A DNA stretch of 21,013 nt from Lithacetigena sp037446255 [NCBI: Coprothermobacterota bacterium]. GTDB lineage: Bacteria > Coprothermobacterota > HKB111. Every line of letters begins with the position of its first letter. Position 1 is the first letter of the stretch. Positions 6,745 through 12,760 of this stretch are shown here, piece by piece. The notes beneath the pieces are model-generated. The model did not search any database. It saw only the letters and a program-made list of their open reading frames with translations, and was not told where the DNA came from. Both the position numbers and the translations under genes were made by a program. The stretch spans positions 37,750-58,762 of the forward strand of contig JBBIIY010000007.1 in assembly GCA_037446255.1 (NCBI GenBank). Direction: 5' to 3'.

Positions 6745-8051
6745 ACTCTTTCTCCATTAAAACCTTTGGCTGCAAGACCAATCAGTACGAAGGAGAAGCC
6801 TTAAGAGAGTTATTAACTTCACAGGGATTAGAAGAGGTTCCTGAAAAAGCAGACTTCTTTATAGTTAATGCCTGTTCGGTAACTGCTAAAGCAGAGAAAG
6901 ATTGGTTAAAATTTTCCCGGAAACTTAAAGAGAGAAGTCCTGAATCATTTCTGGTTCTTACAGGTTGTTTTCCACCTGAGTCAACTCAATTGGAAGAGCT
7001 AAAAAAATATTTCCACCTGATTATGGGTTTCGGTGAAAGAAACTATCTTCCGGAGTTCTTGAAATCTAAAACCAGGGGTTATTTTAAGAGTAATTTAACC
7101 ATTTTTGAACCGCTTAGTGTTAAAGCCCATAAGGAGCATACCCGAGCTTTCCTGAAAGTAGAAGATGGCTGTCATCTTAACTGCTCTTACTGTATTGTTC
7201 CACTTCTTCGGGGAAGCCACATTAGAAGTAAGCCCATGGAGATGGTTAAGGAAGAGTTTTTACGACTGCTTGAAGGTGGTTTTTACGAAGTGGTACTTAC
7301 CGGTACCCATTTGGGTGTTTACGGTTTAGATTATGGACTTCAACTTACCGACCTCGTTGAAGAACTTCTTAATATTTCCTATCCCTTTCGGTTAAGACTC
7401 AGTTCTATTGAACCGCAGGAGGTTCAGGACGAGTTATTAGCACTGATGAAAAACGACCTGAGGATAGCCCGGCATCTACACCTGCCTTTGCAATCGGGTT
7501 CCGCCTCCATATTAAAAGCGATGAAAAGACAATATTCCCCTGAAGACTATCTCCACCAGATAGAGAAAGCCAGGGTTTACCTTCCTGATATGGGTATTTC
7601 CACCGATGTAATTGTTGGCTTTCCCGATGAAAAGGAGGAGGATTTTGAAAAAACTCTCCTGATGCTGGAAAACCTCAATCTGGTAAAAGTTCATCTATTT
7701 CCTTTTTCACCCCGTCCGCATACCTTAGCTAACCACCTGCCCCAGATTAACCAGGCAATAATTAAAGAAAGAATGAAACAAGCGCAAACAGCAGCAGACC
7801 GGTCGTTAAATAGGTTTGCCAGCAGTTTTGTGGGGAAAACGTTAGAAGTGTTAACAGAAAAAAAGGTAGGCCATTTCTATGAAGGGTATTCTTCTCAATA
7901 CCTTAAGGTGCGTTTCCCGATGTTAAATAAGGAAAAGGTGGTGTCTGATGGTGGAGATGAAGATAAGATAGAAAAAAAATTGGGTAAGGTTTATAAGGTG
8001 ATAATTAAAAAAAATATTGGCAACTATTTAGAGGGAGTGGCCCAAGTCTAG
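6741..8051 (+). CDS. mtaB: tRNA t6A37 methylthiotransferase MtaB
   Basis: A protein of 436 residues, the family length. It is a radical-SAM enzyme converting t6A to ms2t6A at position 37 of ANN-decoding tRNAs. The N-terminal MTTase domain has its cluster cysteines at C11 (FGCKTNQYE), C45 (NACSVT) and C76 (TGCFP). The radical-SAM domain has C144-x3-C148-x2-C151 (CHLNCSYC). The later segments LRLSSIEPQEV, HLHLPLQSGS and TDVIVGFPDE are conserved in the family. A TRAM-like RNA-binding C-terminus begins near residue 362 (FVGKTLEVLTEK). ATG 6741 overlaps the rsmE stop, so the two are co-translated. It meets the thermonuclease gene tail to tail with 7 bases between and no visible terminator. The FGCK(T/V)NQYE form favours MtaB over MiaB or RimO. 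Confidence 0.93.
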   Translation: MNSFSIKTFGCKTNQYEGEALRELLTSQGLEEVPEKADFFIVNACSVTAKAEKDWLKFSRKLKERSPESFLVLTGCFPPESTQLEELKKYFHLIMGFGERNYLPEFLKSKTRGYFKSNLTIFEPLSVKAHKEHTRAFLKVEDGCHLNCSYCIVPLLRGSHIRSKPMEMVKEEFLRLLEGGFYEVVLTGTHLGVYGLDYGLQLTDLVEELLNISYPFRLRLSSIEPQEVQDELLALMKNDLRIARHLHLPLQSGSASILKAMKRQYSPEDYLHQIEKARVYLPDMGISTDVIVGFPDEKEEDFEKTLLMLENLNLVKVHLFPFSPRPHTLANHLPQINQAIIKERMKQAQTAADRSLNRFASSFVGKTLEVLTEKKVGHFYEGYSSQYLKVRFPMLNKEKVVSDGGDEDKIEKKLGKVYKVIIKKNIGNYLEGVAQV

Positions 8052-8058
8052 CGCCACT

Positions 8059-8652
8059 TCATTTCCATAAACCCCGGCCCTTTTCCCGGGCTTCCCGTTC
8101 AAAGGTCAAAAAATACTCTTGATATTTTACATTGGGAGGAACCGTCATAACCTGACCATATCCTGAAAGCAGAAGTTGAGAGTTAAACATATCAGACCTT
8201 ATCTCTTCCAGTAATGGTAAATCGTAGTTTCGGGGCGGTTTAAACCAGATATAGGCTAAGTACCTCTGGTACCTATCTTTCTCGGCTACATCAAACTCCA
8301 GGTAAACCTGTTTACCCAGTAGTTTTTCTTTGGTATAGGCTGTGCATTCAGCAAAATAAGGGCTTCCTTTCTCGGGAGTGTTTACCCCAATCAAGCGTAT
8401 CCTTCCTGTTTTACCATTTTCCAGTAAAACATCAATGGTATCACCATCAATAATTTTGATCACTTCAATTGCAGAGACATTAGAATCAAGCTGATTCATA
8501 TCCGAAAATAATAAGAAAAAAGCTATAACTGAAATAAGGAGGACTAAGGTAATCCAGCCCCTGCCTTTACCTTTATTTAATGAGCTTAAAACATCAATAA
8601 GTTGATTTTTTACTTTCTTTGAAGTTTTCTTCAATTTCCCTGTACTTCTCAT
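8059..8652 (-). CDS. Membrane-anchored thermonuclease (SNase-like)
   Basis: A protein of 197 residues. A basic N-terminus and one membrane helix (about 33-50) place the nuclease domain (about 62-197) outside the membrane. The catalytic pattern of staphylococcal nuclease is intact: IDGDTIDV (metal-binding Asp, 69-74), RIRLIGVNTPE (R86 and E94) and DRYQRYLAYIWF (R130). The C-terminal EREAREKGRGLW is typical of the family. It should cut DNA or RNA with calcium. A good promoter lies 37 bases upstream. There is no clear Shine-Dalgarno before ATG 8652. Possible uses are nutrient scavenging or processing of DNA near the surface; a link to pilus-driven DNA uptake is speculative. Confidence 0.9.
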   Translation of the reverse strand: MRSTGKLKKTSKKVKNQLIDVLSSLNKGKGRGWITLVLLISVIAFFLLFSDMNQLDSNVSAIEVIKIIDGDTIDVLLENGKTGRIRLIGVNTPEKGSPYFAECTAYTKEKLLGKQVYLEFDVAEKDRYQRYLAYIWFKPPRNYDLPLLEEIRSDMFNSQLLLSGYGQVMTVPPNVKYQEYFLTFEREAREKGRGLWK

Positions 8653-8669
8653 TTCGTTTATTTTTATAG

Positions 8670-8688
8670 AAAACCACCAGCTGGTTTT
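8670..8688. promoter_or_regulatory. Dyad at the predicted start of the nuclease transcript
   Basis: AAAACCA (8670-8676) and TGGTTTT (8682-8688) form a 7-bp inverted repeat with a 5-base spacer, containing the palindrome ACCAGCTGGT. It directly abuts the -10 box, so it could be a repressor site or a 5'-end hairpin. Confidence 0.5.
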
Positions 8689-8717
8689 ATTTTATAGTGA
8701 TAACAGGTTTATGTCAA
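8689..8717 (-). promoter_or_regulatory. Sigma-A type promoter of the thermonuclease gene
   Basis: On the minus strand, TTGACA (8712-8717) and TAAAAT (8689-8694) are separated by 17 bases. Transcription should begin near 8682, giving a leader of about 30 bases to ATG 8652. The boxes are the same two hexamers as at the pilA promoter. Confidence 0.75.
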
Positions 8718-8724
8718 TATCTTT

Positions 8725-8824
8725 GGGGTCAAACCTGAATTATACATTTTCAATGCCCTTTTTATCTTTCTGATCACCAGGACTAACCCGGATAACGAAT
8801 GTGTAGATTATCAAGCCCGACCCC
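8725..8824. repeat. MITE/REP-like element, copy B
   Basis: This is a second copy of the 3948-4043 element, in the opposite orientation. The first ~45 bases (GGGTCAAACCTGAATTATAC, then a match through TTTTTATCTTT) are nearly identical. The inner part has diverged but keeps a CTAAC...GAATGT pattern. The ends GGGGTCAAACCTGA and, read inward from the other side, GGGGTCGGGCTTGA are imperfect inverted repeats. An internal GATAA/TTATC stem is present. It fills most of the gap between the nuclease promoter and the nudix stop. Confidence 0.75.
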
Positions 8825-8879
8825 CCTTTACCCCCTACAATCAACCGTATTTTTAAGCTTATTATTCAAATTTTTTATT

Positions 8880-9305
8880 TCAGAATATCTTTTCCCTGTC
8901 TGTTATAAATTGATATGCTTTCTTCAAAACACCTCGGGCGTTTTTATAAGTAAGCTTTTTCATAGCTTCCTCATATTCATACCAGCTAAAATCAATATGT
9001 TCGTGGGAAATCTTAACTTCCCGGGTTTCCACCTGGGTTAAATAAAAGACCACTTCTTTTAAAACTCTTTCACTGCCTAACTTATATACATAGGTGATTC
9101 TTTCTTTAAAATCGTCAAATAGCTTGGCGTCCTCCAGACTGGTTTCTTCTTTTAATTCCCGAAGAAGGGTCTCCCGGCTTCTTTCACCTTTTTCTCTTTT
9201 GCCTTTGACGAAATCCCAATAACCTGCTTCGTATTGAAGAAGTAAGAATTCAAGCCGTTTACTTTTTCTAAAAACTATGGCTCCAACCGAGCGTTCATCC
9301 AACAT
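8880..9305 (-). CDS. NUDIX hydrolase, diadenosine-tetraphosphatase-like
   Basis: A protein of 141 residues. The Nudix box spans residues 35-57: G35, x5, E41, x7, R49-E50-L51-K52-E53-E54. The final Gly of the consensus is Ser56; metal-binding glutamates are intact. VGAIVFRK and AGYWDFVKGK before the box match the small Ap4A-hydrolase (MutT/NudF-type) branch. Probable reaction: hydrolysis of a nucleoside diphosphate-linked substrate such as Ap4A; substrate not proven. ATG 9305 has AAGGA 13 bases upstream, and the gene follows mobA by 14 bases at the end of the priA operon. Confidence 0.85.
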   Translation of the reverse strand: MLDERSVGAIVFRKSKRLEFLLLQYEAGYWDFVKGKREKGERSRETLLRELKEETSLEDAKLFDDFKERITYVYKLGSERVLKEVVFYLTQVETREVKISHEHIDFSWYEYEEAMKKLTYKNARGVLKKAYQFITDREKIF

Positions 9306-9319
9306 ATAACATTAATCCT

Positions 9320-9982
9320 TTATAAATTATCATAATACAGGATATTTTCAGCCTTTTCAAGGTCATCGGGTCGGTTTATATTAAAAATACTCAGGTAGTT
9401 AGGGTCAAATTTAACTATCTCATTTTCCTTAACATAATTAACGGACAGAGAATTAAGAATATCGCTTACTTTAAAATCTCCCTTAAGGATTGATTTTTGA
9501 AAATTTGACAGGCATTCCCGGGAAAAAATAGCGTGCAAAGGTTCAATAAATCCGTTAATCTGAGGCACCAACGCGTCATAGTTTTCTATTTTACCTGCCA
9601 TATAGTTTATTAAATCCAGGTTTAGAAAAGGCATATCGCAGGCAACTATGAAAGAGTGGCTAAAATTAGAGTTTTTAAGACCGGTATAAATACCCACCAG
9701 GGAACTTCTATCAACCTTATCCGATAGGTATTCATCCTTGATTATGCGAGTTCCTGTTAAGTCTTTCTTGATGAGGTTGAGATAACCGGGGCGGTTGGTA
9801 ATTATTAACAGTTCACCAAAAAACGGTTGAAGCTTGCAAACCACATGCAAGATTAAGGGAATGCGGGCAAGTTTTTTGAGAGCTTTATAACCCCCGATAC
9901 GTCTTCCCTCTCCACCAGCGAGAATTATGCCGGACAGGTTTTTAAGTAGAGGATAATTGGTAGAGATGTTTGACAAACTCAC
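9320..9982 (-). CDS. MobA-like molybdenum cofactor guanylyltransferase
   Basis: A protein of 220 residues. The nucleotidyltransferase loop is at 21-36 (LAGGEGRRIGGYKALK). The metal-binding ACDMPFLN is at 114-121 and FNINRPDDLEKAE at 200-212, all as in MobA. It would transfer GMP from GTP to Mo- or W-molybdopterin. The loop lacks the Asp of the usual GG-x-DK, so another sugar-1-phosphate-type nucleotidyltransferase (MobA-like fold) is an alternative. The start is GTG at 9982, inside the end of rpe (41-base overlap), with AGAAG-like purines before it. TTG 9976 is a possible second choice. A molybdopterin formate dehydrogenase is encoded at 17713-20412, which makes a cofactor role plausible. Confidence 0.75.
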   Translation of the reverse strand: MSLSNISTNYPLLKNLSGIILAGGEGRRIGGYKALKKLARIPLILHVVCKLQPFFGELLIITNRPGYLNLIKKDLTGTRIIKDEYLSDKVDRSSLVGIYTGLKNSNFSHSFIVACDMPFLNLDLINYMAGKIENYDALVPQINGFIEPLHAIFSRECLSNFQKSILKGDFKVSDILNSLSVNYVKENEIVKFDPNYLSIFNINRPDDLEKAENILYYDNL

Positions 9983-10598
9983 TTCTTTTGGGATTCAGAT
10001 AAAAGGATGCTCCCAGGACAAGTATGTCTGCTCCCTCAAGCACGAGGGTGGGAGCTGTGGTTTCGTTTACTCCGCCATCTACCTCAATCAGGAGATGAGG
10101 ATTTATTTCTTTAAACCAGGCTTTAGAATTTTTTACTTTTTCAGGAAGGTAGGGAACCATTTGCTGTCCGTGGAAACCGGGATTAACGCCCATTAAAAGT
10201 AGAATATCAATATTTTTAACCACCTTTTCCGCTACCGCGATGTTGGTTGCAGGATTCAGGGCTATACCGCAAATTAAATCCAGGTCCTGGCATTGTTGAA
10301 TAAATTTATCCAGGTGTGGAGAAGCTTCATAGTGAGCAATCAGGGAGTTTGCCCCGGCCTTATAGAAAGACTCAATCCACCTTACGGGGTCTTCAACCAT
10401 CAGGTGAACTTCCAGGGGAAGAGAAGTATGTTTCCGGATGTCTTCTACTGTCTTGGGACCAAAGGTTATATTAGGCACGAAGTGACCATCCATAACATCT
10501 ATTTGTAAAGCCGATACCCCTGCTTCTTCAGCCAAAAGGATAGCTTCGCGGAGGCAGGTTAAGTCAGCAGCCAGCAGGGAAGGATGGACTCTGATCAT
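9942..10598 (-). CDS. rpe: Ribulose-phosphate 3-epimerase
   Basis: A protein of 218 residues, full length. It interconverts ribulose 5-phosphate and xylulose 5-phosphate in the pentose phosphate pathway. Motifs: HPSLLAAD at 5-12, IDVMDGHFVPNITFGP at 33-48, HLMVEDP at 65-71, GIALNPAT at 111-118, VNPGFHGQ at 138-145 and EVDGGVN at 172-178. Metal and catalytic residues D34, H65 and D174 are present. The His usually two residues before D34 is Gln32. ATG 10598 is preceded by AGAGGGG and starts 2 bases after the PASTA gene stop. In Bacillota rpe often follows prkC-rsgA; here those genes are absent and a PASTA lipoprotein sits just before it. Confidence 0.93.
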   Translation of the reverse strand: MIRVHPSLLAADLTCLREAILLAEEAGVSALQIDVMDGHFVPNITFGPKTVEDIRKHTSLPLEVHLMVEDPVRWIESFYKAGANSLIAHYEASPHLDKFIQQCQDLDLICGIALNPATNIAVAEKVVKNIDILLLMGVNPGFHGQQMVPYLPEKVKNSKAWFKEINPHLLIEVDGGVNETTAPTLVLEGADILVLGASFYLNPKRSEFVKHLYQLSST

Positions 10599-10600
10599 AC

Positions 10601-11281
10601 TTAATTGCCCCTCTTCACTTTTAAATGCACCATAGACTTGGTGGGTATTTTCTGGCCTTCCTTAGGGAATTGTTCAGTTATCAGGGCAGTTTTATCTTTA
10701 TTAAGTTCATCAGGAGTAATAATTCCTAATTGCAAATCATATATTTTTAATATTTTTTCAGCTTCCTCCACGGTTATGCCGGTTAATAAAGGTACTTCCA
10801 CCCATTTGCCCAAACTGATGGTCAGGGTTATCCCTTCACCCCGGTAAGCAACAGTTTTAGGTAGGGGCGATTGCCCAAGAATGATGCCGGAAGGAGTTTT
10901 TTCGTTTTCTTCAAAAAAAAGGTCCTTGACAACCAAACCTGATTTTCTCAGGGTTTTTTCCGCTTCTATGTAAGGTAACCCCAGGAGGTTAGGAATTTGC
11001 ACCTCCGAAGTACCTAATCCCACTACCACATAAACTACGCTTCCCTTTCTGGCTAACAGTTTGCTACGAGGATTCTGGTTGAGAATCCTGCTTTCTGAAG
11101 TATCTCCCAGGTCAATACTCTCCTTTATTTCCATGGAAAGGCCAACCAGGGATAATCTTTGCCTGGCTTCGCTTAGAGAAAGTCCTTCAATTTCCGGAAC
11201 CATTACCTGTTCGGTGGAAGTTATACAACCAGATAATGACAAGATGAAAACCAGGGCTAAAACTATGCCGATTTTACTCAT
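10601..11281 (-). CDS. PASTA-domain lipoprotein without a kinase domain
   Basis: A protein of 226 residues. A lipoprotein signal peptide ends in LSLSGC with the lipid-bearing Cys at 19. Three PASTA domains follow at about 24-91 (VPEIEGLSLSEARQRL), 92-156 (IPNLLGLPYIEAEKTL) and 157-225 (VPLLTGITVEEAEKIL). PASTA domains bind muropeptides or beta-lactam-like ligands in PrkC/StkP-type kinases and PBPs. Here there is neither kinase nor transpeptidase, so it is probably a membrane-anchored cell-wall binding protein. It overlaps the end of fmt by 8 bases and lies 2 bases before rpe. That is the place where many Bacillota carry rsmB-rlmN-stp-prkC-rsgA. It may derive from the PASTA part of a lost PrkC (inference). 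Confidence 0.88.
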   Translation of the reverse strand: MSKIGIVLALVFILSLSGCITSTEQVMVPEIEGLSLSEARQRLSLVGLSMEIKESIDLGDTSESRILNQNPRSKLLARKGSVVYVVVGLGTSEVQIPNLLGLPYIEAEKTLRKSGLVVKDLFFEENEKTPSGIILGQSPLPKTVAYRGEGITLTISLGKWVEVPLLTGITVEEAEKILKIYDLQLGIITPDELNKDKTALITEQFPKEGQKIPTKSMVHLKVKRGN

Positions 11282-12221
11282 TTTGAAATAACCTTTCAGT
11301 TTCCCGAAAACCTTTCAGAAAAGGAGCCATAAGTAAAGCTTTTTTCCCGGGTCTTTGAACCTCTAATATTTCCACCCACCCTTCACCGCTTTTAACCAAA
11401 AATTGTTCCTGAGTTATCAGGAAATAACCGGGTTTAGTGGGTAATATGGAACTATTTACCTCACTCAAATTTATATCCCCGGTAAAAGCCCTGGCTTTTA
11501 ATATTTTCCATTCTTCTTTATTATAACGGGCAATTGCCCCTGGTTGATAACTGAGGGCTCTTACCAGGTTAACAATATCTTTAGCGTTTTTATTCCAATT
11601 AATATATCTTTCTTCTTTTTCAATACGGGTAGTATAGGTGGACTGGCTGTGGTCTTGTGGTTTTGCCTTGATTGCAGATTTTTCTATTTTCTTTATGGTT
11701 TCTATCAAGAGTTTTGCTCCCACATCTGCTAACTTCTGGCTCAAGGAACTATAATTATCATCATCATTTATGGGAACTTCTAACTGACTCAGGATTTCAC
11801 CCTCGTCATAATTTAAGGAGACAGTATGTATGGTTACCCCGGTTAAGGTTTTACCTTCCATTATTGCCCGGCGAATGGGTGAGGCTCCCCGATAACAGGG
11901 AAGCAATGATGGGTGAAGATTAATCTCACCCAGGGGAAACCGATTGATAAATTCCTGGGGAATCTTTAGTCCGAAAGCTACGCAGACCAGCAGGTCAATT
12001 TCCTGCAAGAAGGGCATGGTAAAACTTCTAAGGGTTTCCACCTCATAGGATAAAATATTCATGGTTTGGGCTTCTTTGCCCACTACTGTCTGTTCAATTT
12101 TTTGACCGCGCCCTTTTATTTTTTCTTTGCGGGTAATAACCGCTTTTAGCCATCCTTCCTGATAAAGGCGTCTTAAGGGAATAAGGGCGAATTTATCACA
12201 ACCAAGGAAAAGTATTTTCAT
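11274..12221 (-). CDS. fmt: Methionyl-tRNA formyltransferase
   Basis: A protein of 315 residues, normal length. It formylates initiator Met-tRNA with 10-formyl-THF. The catalytic Asn-His-Asp set is N101, H103 (INLHPSLLPCYRGASPI, 100-116) and D139 (LNYDEGEIL). FGLKIP (83-88) corresponds to the usual FGQ-x-(I/L)P. A C-terminal OB-like domain starts near residue 205 (ERYINWNKNAKDI). The N-terminal GTP-x-FA motif is replaced by GCDKFA (7-12), a divergence that leaves the active site intact. It sits between def and the PASTA gene. No good Shine-Dalgarno is seen at ATG 12221, which is 37 bases after the def stop. Confidence 0.93.
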   Translation of the reverse strand: MKILFLGCDKFALIPLRRLYQEGWLKAVITRKEKIKGRGQKIEQTVVGKEAQTMNILSYEVETLRSFTMPFLQEIDLLVCVAFGLKIPQEFINRFPLGEINLHPSLLPCYRGASPIRRAIMEGKTLTGVTIHTVSLNYDEGEILSQLEVPINDDDNYSSLSQKLADVGAKLLIETIKKIEKSAIKAKPQDHSQSTYTTRIEKEERYINWNKNAKDIVNLVRALSYQPGAIARYNKEEWKILKARAFTGDINLSEVNSSILPTKPGYFLITQEQFLVKSGEGWVEILEVQRPGKKALLMAPFLKGFRETERLFQNE

Positions 12222-12258
12222 ATTATTTTATTCGGAGAAAATTCTCAATTTATAACTA

Positions 12259-12759
12259 TCAAGTGGCAAATAATTCAGGATGATCTTCATGAAAAAGTTG
12301 GGTAGGGTCTTCCATCCTGTCCACAAATAAGATACCATCAAGGTGGTCTATTTCATGCTGAACCACCCTGGCTGGTAATCCTTTTAAATCCATTACCAAA
12401 GATTCGCCTTTTTCGTTCAAGGCTTTGAGTTTTATTTCCCGATACCTCTTTACTTTTCCATAAAGTCGGGGAAGACAAAGGCATCCTTCGTAGTCTTCTT
12501 CTTCCCCCCGGGAGCTTACTATTTGAGGGTTAATCAGGGAGATAATTTCTTCAGATTTCGTGTCCTTCAAAAGAACAATAATTACCCTTAAGTTTACTCC
12601 CACCTGGGGAGCGGCCAGGCCAACTCCTTTTACGGGTGAGGTTTTCAATGTATCAATCATATCGTTAATTAAAATATGAATTTCAGGAGTTATTCTGGTA
12701 ACTTCCTGACTTACTGTTCTTAAAACTGGGTTTCCTGCGTTAATTATTTCTCTAACCAT
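12259..12759 (-). CDS. def: Peptide deformylase
   Basis: A protein of 166 residues. It removes the N-formyl group from new proteins using a catalytic metal. All three motifs are present: GVGLAAPQVG (45-54), EGCLCLP (91-97, metal ligand C93) and QHEIDHLDG (134-142, ligands H135 and H139, catalytic E136). The second motif has Cys-Leu where Ser-Val/Ile is common. It is encoded one base after the priA stop and just before fmt, the paired enzyme of formyl-Met metabolism. Confidence 0.95.
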   Translation of the reverse strand: MVREIINAGNPVLRTVSQEVTRITPEIHILINDMIDTLKTSPVKGVGLAAPQVGVNLRVIIVLLKDTKSEEIISLINPQIVSSRGEEEDYEGCLCLPRLYGKVKRYREIKLKALNEKGESLVMDLKGLPARVVQHEIDHLDGILFVDRMEDPTQLFHEDHPELFAT

Positions 12760-12760
12760 T

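Noticed and set aside
8070-8100. GC-rich GGCCC...CCCGGGC hairpin as a terminator for mtaB
   Set aside because: It lies inside the conserved C-terminus of the nuclease and has no T-run, so it is coding sequence.
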